Shown: positions 16,493 through 25,364, numbered from the stretch's first letter. The stretch is 64,000 bases of DNA from JAYKHL01 sp035284865 (GCA_035284865.1 JAYKHL010000067.1:35321-99320), one strand, 5' to 3'. Notes: a model not told the origin generated them from the sequence alone. Program-made: numbers and translations.

Positions 16493-17412
16493 GGGCGTTC
16501 CCCGCCGGGGTGAAGGCCTGCCAGCCGCGCCTCGGGCTCCTGTCGCTCCAGCAGCTGGCGGAGGTACTGCCCGTAGGCCGAACGCGCCAGCGGCCCTGCC
16601 AGCCGGGCGAGGGCGCCATCGTCGATCCACCCCATTCGCCACGCCACCTCCTCGGGGCAGCCGACCTTCAGGCCCTGACGCTCCTCGAGGACCTGGATGA
16701 ACTGGGAGGCCGCGAGCAGTGACTCGACCGTGCCCGTGTCGAGCCAGGCGTGGCCACGTCGAAGCACCTCGACGCGCAGCGCCCCCGCCTCCAGGTACCG
16801 CCGGTTCACGTCCGTGATCTCGAGCTCTCCGCGGGGTGAGGGACGGATGTCCGCTGCGACGTCCAGCACGTCGTTGTCATAGAAGTACAGGCCCGTCACC
16901 GCATAGTTGCTGCGCGGCTGCGCCGGCTTTTCATCGATGGCGACGGCCCGGCCACCCGCGTCGAAGGTCACCACCCCGTAGCGCTCCGGGTCCCGCACCC
17001 AGTAGCCGAAGACGGTGGCGCCATGGACCTCGGCGGCCGCACGCTGGAGCGTCCGGCTCAGGCTGTCGCCGTGGAAGATGTTGTCGCCGAGGACGAGGGC
17101 GACGGGGCTCGCCCCCACGAAGGAGCGCCCGATGAGGAAGGCCTGCGCCAGCCCATCTGGAGAGGGCTGCACGGCATAGCTGAGGGACACCCCCCAGGCC
17201 GAGCCGTCCCCGAGCAACGCTTCGAAGGCGGGCTGGTCTCGGGGCGTCGTGATGACCAGGATCTCGCGCACGCCAGCCAGCATCAGCGTGGTGAGCGGGT
17301 AGTACACCATCGGCTTGTCGTACACCGGCAGCAGCTGCTTGGAGCTCGCGATGGTCAGGGGGTGAAGCCGGGTGCCGGCGCCCCCGGCCAGCAGGATGCC
17401 CTTGCGCGTCAT
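16489..17412 (-). CDS. rmlA: Glucose-1-phosphate thymidylyltransferase RmlA
   Basis: RmlA makes dTDP-glucose from dTTP and glucose-1-phosphate, the first step of the pathway. The 307-aa protein starts MTRKGILLAGGAGTRLHPLT, followed by the nucleotide-binding SSKQLLPVYDKPMVYYPL and later LGDNIFHG with the catalytic Asp region. Length is slightly over the usual 290 aa. The ATG at 17412 was preferred over an upstream in-frame ATG because it starts exactly at the conserved motif. First gene of the minus-strand rml unit, with htrA upstream on the same strand. Confidence 0.95.
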   Translation of the reverse strand: MTRKGILLAGGAGTRLHPLTIASSKQLLPVYDKPMVYYPLTTLMLAGVREILVITTPRDQPAFEALLGDGSAWGVSLSYAVQPSPDGLAQAFLIGRSFVGASPVALVLGDNIFHGDSLSRTLQRAAAEVHGATVFGYWVRDPERYGVVTFDAGGRAVAIDEKPAQPRSNYAVTGLYFYDNDVLDVAADIRPSPRGELEITDVNRRYLEAGALRVEVLRRGHAWLDTGTVESLLAASQFIQVLEERQGLKVGCPEEVAWRMGWIDDGALARLAGPLARSAYGQYLRQLLERQEPEARLAGLHPGGERP

Positions 17413-17496
17413 GTTCGGCTGCCTCCCGGGGCGGTCCGCCCCCACGATCCCTTGCCCGTGCCGACCTGAAGGCCGGTGCCTCAGCCTGCCCCTGGC

Positions 17497-17534
17497 AGGC
17501 CGTCCGCGTCCAGGCCCAGACGGCCGGACGGCCT
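17497..17534 (-). terminator. Hairpin after htrA
   Basis: AGGCCGTCCG (17497-17506) and CGGACGGCCT (17525-17534) form a perfect 10-bp stem in the htrA-rmlA gap, 17 bp past the htrA stop. There is no U-run. It likely marks the end of the htrA transcript and separates it from the rml unit. Confidence 0.4.
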
Positions 17535-17550
17535 TGTGCGCTGTGCCTGA

Positions 17551-18579
17551 TCAGCGCCGCGGCACGGCCTCCGGCACGGCCTGCAACACCACGCCGACGG
17601 CCACCCGCTGGCCTTCCCTGGCCACCAGCAGGGTGACGCGGGAGCCCACGACGCGGGTGTTCAGGTAGGTCAGCAGGTCCCGGGCCGTTCGCACGGGTTG
17701 GTTGTCCACGCGCAGCACGACGTCGCCCGGCAGGAGGCCGGCTCGCCGGGCGGGGCCGCCCGGCGCGAGCCCCACCACGAGGACCCCCCGGTCATCTCCG
17801 GCCCGGGCGTCGCGGATCGAGACCCCCAGCCAGGCGCGCTCGACGCGGCCGCGGGTGCGAAGCTGCTCGATGACGGGCCGTGCGGTCCAGGCCGGGATGG
17901 CAAACCCGATGCCCTGGCCCCGAGCGGCCACGGCCACGTTGACGCCGACGACGCGGCCCTCCATATCCAGCAGCGGGCCGCCCGAGTTGCCGGGGTTGAT
18001 GGCGGCGTCGGTCTGCAGGTAGTTCACCCGGTCGCTGAGCGCGATGCCGCGGTTCGTGGCGCTGATGATGCCGGCCGACACGGTGTGGGAGAGCCCGAGT
18101 GGCGAGCCGATCGCCACCACCCACTCGCCGACCCGGGGCTGCTCGCCGTCGCGGAAGCGGAGCGCTGGCAGGCCACGGGCCTGCACCCTCAGCAGGGCGA
18201 GGTCCGTGGTCGCGTCCGTGCCCACGACCCGGGCCGGGTAGGTGTTGCCCTGAGCGGTGGTGACCCGGATCGCGATGGCCCCCCGGACGACGTGGTGGTT
18301 GGTGACGATCAGCCCGTCGGGGTCGATGATGAAGCCCGAGCCCACCCCCTTCTGGTCGGGCACGCCGGGGCCATCGTCGGGAAACAGCTCGTAGAAAGGA
18401 TCCCGCAGGGACCGTGCCACGGTGTCGATGCTCACCACCGCCCCGTCCACGCGCTCGACGAGGTCCGCGATGGCAGGCAAGCCTGCTGCCCGGGCCGGCG
18501 GTGCCGCCAGCCCGGGGGCGACGAGCAGGGCGGCGAGCAGCAGAAGGCGGCGGGCGGTCCTCCGGGGGGGCGTGGTCAC
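17551..18579 (-). CDS. HtrA/DegP-like periplasmic serine protease
   Basis: This is an envelope quality-control protease. The 342-aa protein has a signal peptide (RRLLLLAALLVAPGLAAPPARA), a trypsin-like domain with the triad His96 (TNHHVV), Asp126 (TDLALL) and Ser199 (NPGNSGGPL), then one PDZ domain (LGVSIRDA to the C-terminus). One PDZ resembles DegS/HhoA-type members rather than two-PDZ DegP. The GTG at 18579 was chosen for the GGAAGG SD and because the signal peptide begins right after it. It is divergent from ffs; a TATGCT at 18619-18624 (minus) could be its -10. Confidence 0.9.
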   Translation of the reverse strand: MTTPPRRTARRLLLLAALLVAPGLAAPPARAAGLPAIADLVERVDGAVVSIDTVARSLRDPFYELFPDDGPGVPDQKGVGSGFIIDPDGLIVTNHHVVRGAIAIRVTTAQGNTYPARVVGTDATTDLALLRVQARGLPALRFRDGEQPRVGEWVVAIGSPLGLSHTVSAGIISATNRGIALSDRVNYLQTDAAINPGNSGGPLLDMEGRVVGVNVAVAARGQGIGFAIPAWTARPVIEQLRTRGRVERAWLGVSIRDARAGDDRGVLVVGLAPGGPARRAGLLPGDVVLRVDNQPVRTARDLLTYLNTRVVGSRVTLLVAREGQRVAVGVVLQAVPEAVPRR

Positions 18580-18662
18580 GGGACCTTCCTTCACTTGGTT
18601 CAGGGCCGAGGCGCGGCCAGCATAGCAAATCGCTCCGTGGCGGGCCAGCGGCCCGGGCGTGT

Positions 18663-18668
18663 TATACT
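18663..18668 (+). promoter_or_regulatory. -10 element of the SRP RNA gene
   Basis: TATACT lies 7 bp before the inferred 5' end of the SRP RNA (18675), the correct spacing for a -10 box. The region upstream is GC-rich with no obvious -35. Confidence 0.5.
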
Positions 18669-18674
18669 GAACCC

Positions 18675-18770
18675 GACCGGGTCCCATGCGGCGCGGCCCG
18701 TGAACCTCGTCAGGCCCGGAAGGGAGCAGCGATAAGCGGTTCACCGCGGGTGTTGTGGGGGTGCCCGGTC
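18675..18770 (+). ncRNA. ffs: Bacterial small signal recognition particle RNA (4.5S RNA)
   Basis: This is the RNA scaffold of the signal recognition particle, binding Ffh for membrane-protein targeting. The conserved apical region is present: GTGAACC, GTCAGG, then CCCGGAAGGGAGCAGCGATAAG with the tetraloop GGAA and the Ffh-binding internal loop. The terminal stem GACCGGG (18675-18681) pairs with CCCGGTC (18764-18770), giving a 96-nt RNA, the size of the short bacterial form without an Alu domain. A TATACT -10 precedes it and a GC hairpin follows. Confidence 0.93.
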
Positions 18771-18800
18771 ACAAGCTTGAACGGCCGTTGGGCCCCGTGA

Positions 18801-18823
18801 CGCCCTCCCGTGCCGGGAGGGCG
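18801..18823 (+). terminator. Hairpin terminator after ffs
   Basis: CGCCCTCCCG and CGGGAGGGCG form a perfect 10-bp stem with a TGC loop, 30 bp past the SRP RNA. The tail TCCTGTCC is only weakly T-rich. It also lies just ahead of the dnaJ-like gene SD. Confidence 0.5.
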
Positions 18824-18846
18824 TCCTGTCCGGGAGGGGGCTGCGC

Positions 18847-19728
18847 GTGAAGGACTACTACAAGACCCTCGGGGTGGGCCGCGACGCGACCGAGGACGAG
18901 CTTCGCAAGGCCTACCGCCGCCTCGCCCGCCGGCACCACCCCGACTTCAACCCGGGAGATCCGACGGCGGAGGCGCGGTTCAAGGAGCTGACGGAGGCCT
19001 ACGACACGCTGGGAGATCGCCGCCGCCGCGAGGCGTACGACGCCCGCACTGGGGGCGCGCGCACGGCCGGGCGCGCTGCGCCGGACAGCGGCGGCGCGGG
19101 CGGGGGGCTCGACGCCCTCTTCGGGGCCCTCTTCGAGGCCGCCAACGAGGCGCTGGAGGCCGTCGGCGCGGCGGCCTCCCCGCCGCGCCGGGGGGCCGAC
19201 CTCGAGGTGGTGGCTGAGGTGACCCTCGCCGAGGTGGCCGAGGGGACCTCCGTGGTGGTGGCCCTCACGCCCCCGAGTGGGGGGACGCGGCGGCTGCGGG
19301 TGCGGATCCCGCCCGGCATCGAGGCTGGAGCTCGGATCCGGGTGCGTGGTGAGGGGGACCCGGGGGACTTCGGTGGCCCACCAGGGGACCTGTATGTCCG
19401 CGTGGCCGTGGCGCCTCACCCGGTGCTCAGCCGAGAGGGCAAGGACCTGCGCGTCGAGCTCCCGGTGTCCGTGCTCGATGCGCGCCTCGGCGCCGAGGTC
19501 GAGGTCCCCACCCTGCAAGGCCCCGTGGTGCTCCGGCTGCCACCGCAAACCCAGGGTGGCAGCGAGCACCGCCTGCCTGGCCTGGGGCTGCCGGGAGCTC
19601 CGGGCGCGGAGCGTGGGGATCTGCGGGTGCGGGTGTCGCTGCGCCTGCCCGAGGAGGTCTCGGCCGAGGCCCTGCCCCTCTGGCAGGCGCTGGCGGGGCT
19701 GACGCGGCGGGCGGCGCTCCGCGTCTGA
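18847..19728 (+). CDS. DnaJ-like co-chaperone (CbpA type)
   Basis: J-domain proteins deliver clients to DnaK and stimulate its ATPase. The 293-aa protein has an N-terminal J domain (residues 1-67) with intact His-Pro-Asp in RRHHPDFN, a short Gly/Ala linker (about 70-115) and a DnaJ C-terminal substrate-binding region (VRIPPGIEAGARIRVRGEG, then GGSEHRLPGLGLPG). No CxxCxGxG zinc repeats are present, so it is a CbpA-like rather than a canonical DnaJ. GTG start at 18847 with an upstream GGGAGGGGG. Confidence 0.93.
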   Translation: MKDYYKTLGVGRDATEDELRKAYRRLARRHHPDFNPGDPTAEARFKELTEAYDTLGDRRRREAYDARTGGARTAGRAAPDSGGAGGGLDALFGALFEAANEALEAVGAAASPPRRGADLEVVAEVTLAEVAEGTSVVVALTPPSGGTRRLRVRIPPGIEAGARIRVRGEGDPGDFGGPPGDLYVRVAVAPHPVLSREGKDLRVELPVSVLDARLGAEVEVPTLQGPVVLRLPPQTQGGSEHRLPGLGLPGAPGAERGDLRVRVSLRLPEEVSAEALPLWQALAGLTRRAALRV

Positions 19729-19832
19729 TGGCGTCCGGGTGCTCCCCGCGCCGGCGTCGGGCGTGCTAGAATCGAGGCCGGGCGCAGGCCAGGCTGTTGT
19801 CCGCCTGGCGCCTGCCCTGACGAGGACTGCCG

Positions 19833-20528
19833 ATGGCGATACGCGCTTCCGACATCAAGGCCTCTCTCCAGCAGGTGCCGCTGTTCGCGGACCTCGACGC
19901 TGGCGAACTCGAGCAGCTGGCCGCCGTGGCGCGCAGCCGCAGCTTCGGCAAGGGCAACGTCATCTTCTATGAAGACGACCCGGGCACGGCCTGCTACGTC
20001 ATCGTGCGGGGCAAGGTGAAGATCGTCGTCAACGCGGATGACGGGCGGGAACACATCCTGGGCGTGCTCCAGGACGGTGACTTCTTCGGCGAGATGTCCC
20101 TCATCGACGGGCAGTCGCGCTCGGCGTCCGCCATCTCCGTGGAGGACGTCCAGATGGTGACGGTGCAGCGCGAGGACTTCCTGCGGCTGCTGCGTTCCAA
20201 CCCCGAGATCACGTTGAAGCTGCTGGTCACGCTGTCCCAACGGCTCCGCACGGCCGACCGCAACATGGAAAGCCTGGCCTTCCTCTCGGCGCCCGGTCGC
20301 GTGGCCCGGCTGTTGCTCGAGCTCGGTAAGGAGCACGGGGAGCAGACGCCGGACGGGCTCACCTTCACGAGCACCATGACCCGACAGGAGCTGGCCAGCC
20401 TCGCCGGCACGAGCCGCGAGACGTTGACACGCGTGCTGATGGACTATCAGGACCGTGGCATCATCCACCTCGACAAGAGCCGGCTCACCCTGCGCAACGA
20501 GGCGAAGCTCCGGGACATGATGGTGTGA
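19833..20528 (+). CDS. Crp/Fnr family transcriptional regulator
   Basis: This 231-aa regulator has a cyclic-nucleotide-binding-type beta-roll (residues 15-130, with GTACYVIVRGKVKI and GDFFGEMSLIDGQSRSASA, where the Glu and Arg-Ser positions match the Crp cAMP pocket) and a winged HTH (MTRQELASLAGTSRETLTRVL, residues about 180-200). No Cys cluster for an Fe-S centre is present, so it is Crp-like rather than Fnr-like. Target genes are not shown, although the TGTGA-containing words before several flagellar genes are candidates. A TAGAAT at 19767-19772 could be its -10. Confidence 0.92.
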   Translation: MAIRASDIKASLQQVPLFADLDAGELEQLAAVARSRSFGKGNVIFYEDDPGTACYVIVRGKVKIVVNADDGREHILGVLQDGDFFGEMSLIDGQSRSASAISVEDVQMVTVQREDFLRLLRSNPEITLKLLVTLSQRLRTADRNMESLAFLSAPGRVARLLLELGKEHGEQTPDGLTFTSTMTRQELASLAGTSRETLTRVLMDYQDRGIIHLDKSRLTLRNEAKLRDMMV

Positions 20529-20619
20529 GGGACACGGCCCTCGGGGGGTGGTCGTCACACCCCGGAGCCAGGTGCCGCGCTACGATGGTCCAGCCCAGAT
20601 GCGTTTCGAGGTGATGTCC

Positions 20620-21390
20620 GTGTCCCGAGCTTTCAGCCTTGCTCTCCCGCTGCTCGCTTGCGTCGGGCTGGTGGCGTGCGCCCCCCTGAGGGCCACCACG
20701 GCAGCGGGGCCTGGTGGTCCGAGCGGGGCGTTGCCGCTCGATGTGCTGGCCGTGACGACCGTGGATGCCGAGACGCAGAACCCCCGCTACCGGATCCACG
20801 TCCGGTGGCCTGCGGCCCCGAATGCACGCATCTACGAGGTGATCCGCCGGTTCGAGGGGGGGCAGGCCAGCGTGAAGGCCACCCTGCAGGCCCCGGGCTG
20901 GGTGGATGACGCGCTGGGCGCCGGCCAGGGGGCGGCCTACAAGGTAAACGCGCTGGCTGGAGACAGCAAGGTGCTCACGGTCACGGATGAGAAGGCCATC
21001 ACCGTGCTGAGGGAAGAAGTGCCCGCGCCCACTGGCCTGGTGCCCGTCGATGGCGCCGTGCTCGGGGTGGACGAGGTGCCGACCCTCAGCTGGGACCGGG
21101 TGGAGGGTGCGGCCTGGTACCACGTCCGGGTCTGGCGAGCCTCGGACGATCAGGTGATCTACGCGGCCCTGACCTCCAGCACCTCCGTGAAGCTGGGGGA
21201 CCGCAGCCCCCTGCTGCTCGAGAAGTTCCCGGACGTGCTGCCTGTCGAGGGCGAGGGCTCCCTTCAGCGGGGGGTGGTGCACCGCTGGACGGTGTCAGCC
21301 GTGCGCACCACCGGCGGGCAGGACCCGGCGCGCGTCACCGCCATCGACCACCGGCCCTCCAAGGTCCACCGCTTCAGCCCCGGCGGCTGA
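20620..21390 (+). CDS. Putative lipoprotein with fibronectin-III-like repeats
   Basis: The N-terminus is a lipoprotein signal with lipobox LVAC (MSRAFSLALPLLACVGLVAC). The 256-aa mature part looks like two beta-sandwich segments: RYRIHVRWPAAPNARIYEV followed by YKVNAL, then PTLSWDRVEGAAWYHVRVW. The W-x-Y-x-V pattern resembles fibronectin type III repeats. Function unknown; probably envelope-located. The GTG at 20620 was preferred for its GAGGTGA SD at 5-bp spacing; ATGs at 20599 and 20614 are alternatives. It lies 90 bp after the Crp-like gene on the same strand. Confidence 0.7.
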   Translation: MSRAFSLALPLLACVGLVACAPLRATTAAGPGGPSGALPLDVLAVTTVDAETQNPRYRIHVRWPAAPNARIYEVIRRFEGGQASVKATLQAPGWVDDALGAGQGAAYKVNALAGDSKVLTVTDEKAITVLREEVPAPTGLVPVDGAVLGVDEVPTLSWDRVEGAAWYHVRVWRASDDQVIYAALTSSTSVKLGDRSPLLLEKFPDVLPVEGEGSLQRGVVHRWTVSAVRTTGGQDPARVTAIDHRPSKVHRFSPGG

Positions 21391-21477
21391 ATCCCCCTGG
21401 TCCTTCCCGACAGGCTTCCCGCTGGTGGGGTTGCTACCCTGGCCTCGGTGGCCGGAGCGGGCCGGCGGGGAGGGGCG

Positions 21478-22455
21478 ATGGAGGCGGTGGACGTGAGCCT
21501 GGCGGCGTGGGAGGCGGCCCACAAGGCCTGCCCCGAGGGCACATTCTTCCAGTCGCCCGCGTGGTACCGGGTCGTGGCGGCCTGTTGCGGCGGGGTGCCG
21601 AGCCCGCTGGGCTTTCGGCTCGAAGATGGCCAGATGGTCGTGGTGCCCCGCTTGCTGCGGCGGGTCAGCCGGGGGCTGGTCGCGCGCGCGGAGTGCGGGG
21701 TGGAAGGCGGGTATGGCGGCGTGCTGGCCGGTCGCCCCCTGGCGGCGGCCGAGCACGAGGCCCTCGTGCGTGCCCTGGCGGCGCGGCACCCCGACCTGGT
21801 CTTCGTGGGCAACCCGCACGCCCCGGCTGAGGCGGTGCCCGCCGGTCCCGACCTCGTGCTCGACGCGACCCGGGTCATCCCGGTGCTGCCCCCGGAGCAT
21901 CAGCTGGCGGGCTTCAGCGCCACCCGTCGCCGGCACGTGCGGCTCGCGCGTCGCGCGGGCCTGCGGGTCACGGTCACCGAGGCGCCAGGGCCAGCCGCTG
22001 TGGGCGCCTTCTTCCCGCTGTATGCTGCCCACGCCTCCCGGTGGCGCTACACCCGCTGGGTGCGTGACGCGCGCTGGTTCGAGGCCTTGCTGGCGGAGGG
22101 GGGGAGCGCCCTGCTGCTCTGCCAGGTGTGGGACGGGGAGGCGCCCGTGGGGTTCCAGCTGCTGGCGCTGGGCGCGGGGGCCGCGCTGCAGCTTCACCTG
22201 GCCACCGCGCCGGAGCGAAACGCGCTGAACCCGGGCACCTTGTTGATGGCTGACACCCTGGCAGCCCTGCACGAGCGGGGCGTCACCGCCCTCGACTGCC
22301 TGCCGAGCGGGCGCCTGGCAGCCGTGGCTTCCTTCAAGGAGAGCCTCGGAGCCAGGCCCGTCGTGTTCGGCCGGCTAACCCGCCAGGGTTGGCTGCAGCG
22401 GGCGCTCGGGGTTGCCGCTGCCTGCTGGCCTGGGTTGACCCGGTCCCCCGCCTGA
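21478..22455 (+). CDS. FemAB/GNAT-like acyltransferase
   Basis: The 325-aa protein has the layout of FemAB-type, double-GNAT proteins of exopolysaccharide and cell-wall peptide pathways: TFFQSPAWYRVVAACCGG near the N-terminus, FSATRRRHVRLARRAGL in the middle, and a C-terminal GNAT-like part with LLMADTLAALHERGVTALDCLPSG and VASFKESLGARPVVF. The substrate is not evident. The ATG at 21478 has a GGGGAGGGG SD. It ends 46 bp before fliJ. It may act on a surface glycan, in keeping with the nearby rml genes, but that is inference. Confidence 0.7.
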   Translation: MEAVDVSLAAWEAAHKACPEGTFFQSPAWYRVVAACCGGVPSPLGFRLEDGQMVVVPRLLRRVSRGLVARAECGVEGGYGGVLAGRPLAAAEHEALVRALAARHPDLVFVGNPHAPAEAVPAGPDLVLDATRVIPVLPPEHQLAGFSATRRRHVRLARRAGLRVTVTEAPGPAAVGAFFPLYAAHASRWRYTRWVRDARWFEALLAEGGSALLLCQVWDGEAPVGFQLLALGAGAALQLHLATAPERNALNPGTLLMADTLAALHERGVTALDCLPSGRLAAVASFKESLGARPVVFGRLTRQGWLQRALGVAAACWPGLTRSPA

Positions 22456-22501
22456 CGCGTCATCACAGCGCTGCCGCCCCAGGGCGTGGTAAAACGAGGG
22501 C

Positions 22502-22948
22502 ATGAAGCGCTTTTCGTTCCGGTACCAGACCCTGCTGGAGGTGCGCGAGCAGGCCCAGCGTCGCGAGGAGGACAAGCTTCGCCGGTTGCTGGCCGAGCAG
22601 GCGGCGGAGGCGGCCGAGATTGCGCGGCTGGAGGCGCTGGCCGAGGCCTCACGGCAGGCGTTTGCGGCCGAGCTGGCGGGGCGGCTCGAGCTCGACCACC
22701 TCGTGACGATGCATGGCTGCCTGGACGCCCGGGCCCAGGCGATCACGGACGCGAAGCGGCGCCTCGAGGCCTGTGAGGCTCGCGTGTTGAACCAGCGTGA
22801 GGTGCTGCTCGTGACCCAGCAGGAGGCGGAGGTCCTGCGGCGCCTCAAGGCCCGGGACTTCGAGGCTTGGCAACGCTCCCTGGATCGGGCGGAGGCCGCC
22901 CTGCTCGACGAGATCGCCACGCTCAGGCACAACCGCCGCGGCGTGTGA
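22502..22948 (+). CDS. fliJ: Flagellar export protein FliJ
   Basis: FliJ is the coiled-coil stalk that inserts in the FliI hexamer and couples it to FlhA. The 148-aa protein opens MKRFSFRYQTLLEVREQAQRR, the typical FliJ start, and is a long helical hairpin rich in Glu, Arg, Ala and Gln. It is the first gene of the plus-strand flagellar unit; its usual upstream neighbour fliI is on the opposite strand 19 kb away. It ends 98 bp before fliK. Confidence 0.9.
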   Translation: MKRFSFRYQTLLEVREQAQRREEDKLRRLLAEQAAEAAEIARLEALAEASRQAFAAELAGRLELDHLVTMHGCLDARAQAITDAKRRLEACEARVLNQREVLLVTQQEAEVLRRLKARDFEAWQRSLDRAEAALLDEIATLRHNRRGV

Positions 22949-23046
22949 CGAGGCCCACGGGCGGCTCAAGGTGGCGCCCGGGCGGCCGATACATGCGAGG
23001 CATCCCCTGGTGCGCCACGGCGCACGGTCGAAGGAGGTGGCCTTTC

Positions 23047-24414
23047 GTGCCCCAGCTCGCGATCGAGGGTGGGTTCCTGGCCCCAAGGCCAGCCGCCGCC
23101 CCACCCAGCCCCCGAAAGCCCGGCGGTGATTTCGACGCCGCGATGTCGGCGGCCGCCCGGCCCCCGCAGGCTCCACGCCCGGACCGCCCGGAGGCCGCGC
23201 GGGAGCCGGACCCTGGGGTCTCGGATGGCGCTCCCGAGGTGGCCCGGGCCAGCGACCAGCAGCCGGGCGATGGCTCCCCCGAGGCGGAGGCTTCAGGGGA
23301 GCCCCGGGCCGAGGCGCAGGACGACCCGGCAGCCCCCCCTCAGGGGCCAGACGCCGGGGCAACGGCCCAACCGGGGGTCGGGCTCCAGCTTCACGTGGCC
23401 CTGCTCCAGCTGCCGCAGGCCACCCAGGCGACCACCGCCCCTGAGGCGTCTGCCGCGGCCCCCGAGGCCGTGGCGCCTCTCACCGCAACCGGCGCCGGGC
23501 CGCTGGCCGTCGCGCAGCTGACGCCCCAGGCCGCGGCCGTCAGCCCGGTCGGGCAACCCGGGCAGGCCGGCCCCGCAGCGGCGACCCCGCTGGCCCAGGC
23601 GGCGCAGGCCCTCAACATCCAGGCGATCGAGGGTGGGGTGGCGCCGGCCAAGGGCCCGCTGGCGGCCCCGGTCGACCCCTTCCTCAACTGGGTCGAGGCT
23701 CAGCCCGAGGCTGAGGTGACGCCGGTCGCGATGGGGTCGATCACCCCGGTGCAGCTGTCGGACGAGGTGGTGAGCCTTGAGACGTCTGCCCTCGTGGCCG
23801 CGGCAGCCTCCGAGGACGCCGAGCCGATCGGTGCCGGCGAAGCAGAGGAGGGGGCAGGGCCCACCTTGCTCAACGTGGCCTCTGCCGAGAAGCCTGGCGC
23901 GGGGGAGGCCACCCGCACGATGTCCCCGGCCCCGACGCAGCCGGCTCGGCCTGAGGAGGTGCTGCCCCAGATCCTCAAGCAGGCCGAGTTGATGAAGGCC
24001 CAGCAGCAGAACACCGTGAAGCTGCAGCTATATCCCGAGCACCTGGGCAAGCTGGAGATCAAGGTGATGGCGCATCAGGGCGTGCTGAGCGCCCAGCTCA
24101 CGGCAGACTCCGCCCAGGTCAAGGGCATGCTGGAGACCCAGCTGGCTGGCCTCCAGCGAAGCCTGCAGGAGCTCGGCCTCAAGGTTGACCGCGTGGAGGT
24201 GGCGCTGAGCAGCGCGGGCCTCGGGGGCTTCGACATGGCGGGCTCAGGCTTCGCCGACCCGCGCGGCCAGGGGTCCGGCCAGCAGCCGTCCCAGCCGTCC
24301 AGGCTGGCAGGGGGCTACGACACGTGGGCCGGGGGCCCCGAGGAGGGCCCCGGGGGGGCCGTGACCTATGCCCCCTTCGGGCAAGGGGGGACGGCGGTCG
24401 ACTACGTCGCCTGA
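23047..24414 (+). CDS. fliK: Flagellar hook-length control protein FliK
   Basis: FliK is the exported ruler that switches FlhB specificity when the hook is complete. The 455-aa protein has a low-complexity Pro/Ala/Glu-rich N-terminal two-thirds and a C-terminal Flg_hook domain with VKLQLYPEHLGKLEIKVMAHQGVLSAQLTA-type sequence (residues about 320-400). The GTG at 23047 has a near-perfect AAGGAGGTGG SD; upstream in-frame ATGs overlap fliJ. A second FliK-like gene lies at 26938. Length is within the normal range. Confidence 0.93.
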   Translation: MPQLAIEGGFLAPRPAAAPPSPRKPGGDFDAAMSAAARPPQAPRPDRPEAAREPDPGVSDGAPEVARASDQQPGDGSPEAEASGEPRAEAQDDPAAPPQGPDAGATAQPGVGLQLHVALLQLPQATQATTAPEASAAAPEAVAPLTATGAGPLAVAQLTPQAAAVSPVGQPGQAGPAAATPLAQAAQALNIQAIEGGVAPAKGPLAAPVDPFLNWVEAQPEAEVTPVAMGSITPVQLSDEVVSLETSALVAAAASEDAEPIGAGEAEEGAGPTLLNVASAEKPGAGEATRTMSPAPTQPARPEEVLPQILKQAELMKAQQQNTVKLQLYPEHLGKLEIKVMAHQGVLSAQLTADSAQVKGMLETQLAGLQRSLQELGLKVDRVEVALSSAGLGGFDMAGSGFADPRGQGSGQQPSQPSRLAGGYDTWAGGPEEGPGGAVTYAPFGQGGTAVDYVA

Positions 24415-24506
24415 TCCCGGTCCCGGGTGCCTGCACGGCTGCGGCGCTCAAGCCTGCCCGCCAGGCTGCCGATGATCCCCACGTCCCTACCAGGAGGAGG
24501 AACCCC

Positions 24507-24959
24507 ATGCCCGCTGGCACCAGCCTCGTCGGCTCGCTGAGCTCCCTGCTCGGGCAGGCCGAGGCCCGCACCAACGCCCGGCTTGCGTCCAAGGAGCTCG
24601 GGAAGGACGCCTTCCTGCGGCTGCTCACGACCCAGCTCAAGAACCAGGACCCCCTCAAGCCGATGGAGGATGCCGCCTTCATCGCCGAGATGGCCCAGTT
24701 CTCCTCGCTCGAGCAGATGCAGAACCTCAACAAGCTCATGGAGGCTCAGACGCAGTTCGCCTCCCTGAGCCAGGCCAGCACCATGATCGGCAAGCACGTC
24801 ACCCTGGTCACGCCAGGTGAGAACGCCGAGACCGTCAAGGGCGTCGTGTCCGAGGTCCGCCAGGTTGGCGGGGTCACCAAGGTCGTGGTGGACGGCCGGG
24901 AGCTCGACGCGTCGAGCATCCAGGCCGTGACCTCCGCTCCCGCTCAGGCGGCGGGCTGA
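24507..24959 (+). CDS. flgD: Flagellar hook-capping protein FlgD
   Basis: FlgD caps the growing hook. The 150-aa protein has the N-terminal signature KDAFLRLLTTQLKNQDPLKPM and FIAEMAQFSSLEQMQNLN, followed by a C-terminal segment with IGKHVTLVTPG. It is short compared with enteric FlgD, lacking the full immunoglobulin-like insertion, as in many Firmicutes-like systems. ATG 24507 with an AGGAGGAGG SD. A second flgD is at 41434. Confidence 0.94.
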   Translation: MPAGTSLVGSLSSLLGQAEARTNARLASKELGKDAFLRLLTTQLKNQDPLKPMEDAAFIAEMAQFSSLEQMQNLNKLMEAQTQFASLSQASTMIGKHVTLVTPGENAETVKGVVSEVRQVGGVTKVVVDGRELDASSIQAVTSAPAQAAG

Positions 24960-24977
24960 CGGCCGTCAGGAGCCCCC

Positions 24978-25364
24978 ATGGTGGACGAGGTCTTCTTCAA
25001 CGCCCCGCTCGGCCCGGTCGGGCCGCTCGGCCCCGGCGCCCCCGCAAGAAAGGCGGCGATGCCCGCCGGTCCGAGCTTCGGCGACGTGTTCACCGAAAAG
25101 CTCGCGGAGGCGCCCCTCAAGGTGAGTGCGCACGCACAGGCCCGGCTGACGTCGCGCCAGATCCAGCTCGACAAGGCTGACTGGGACCGCATCGAGGCTG
25201 GCATCGAGCGCGCCGCGGCCAAGGGGGCCCGGGAGGCCCTTGTGCTCTCCGAGAAGGCTGCGCTCGTCGTGAGCGTTCGCAACCGCACCGTCATCACGGC
25301 CGTCGACCCGGCAGGCCTCAAGGAGAACGTCTTCACCAACATCGACAGCGCTGTCATCGTCTGA
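24978..25364 (+). CDS. Flagellar operon protein (flg_new family)
   Basis: This is the conserved small protein encoded between flgD and flgE in fla/che-type operons (TIGR02530 family). It is 128 aa with the family C-terminus: SAHAQARLTSRQIQL, then EKAALVVSVRNRTVITAVD and ENVFTNIDSAVIV. Its exact role is not established. Start ATG 24978, 18 bp after flgD. A 143-bp gap to flgE follows, containing a GC-rich hairpin but no clear promoter. Confidence 0.9.
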   Translation: MVDEVFFNAPLGPVGPLGPGAPARKAAMPAGPSFGDVFTEKLAEAPLKVSAHAQARLTSRQIQLDKADWDRIEAGIERAAAKGAREALVLSEKAALVVSVRNRTVITAVDPAGLKENVFTNIDSAVIV

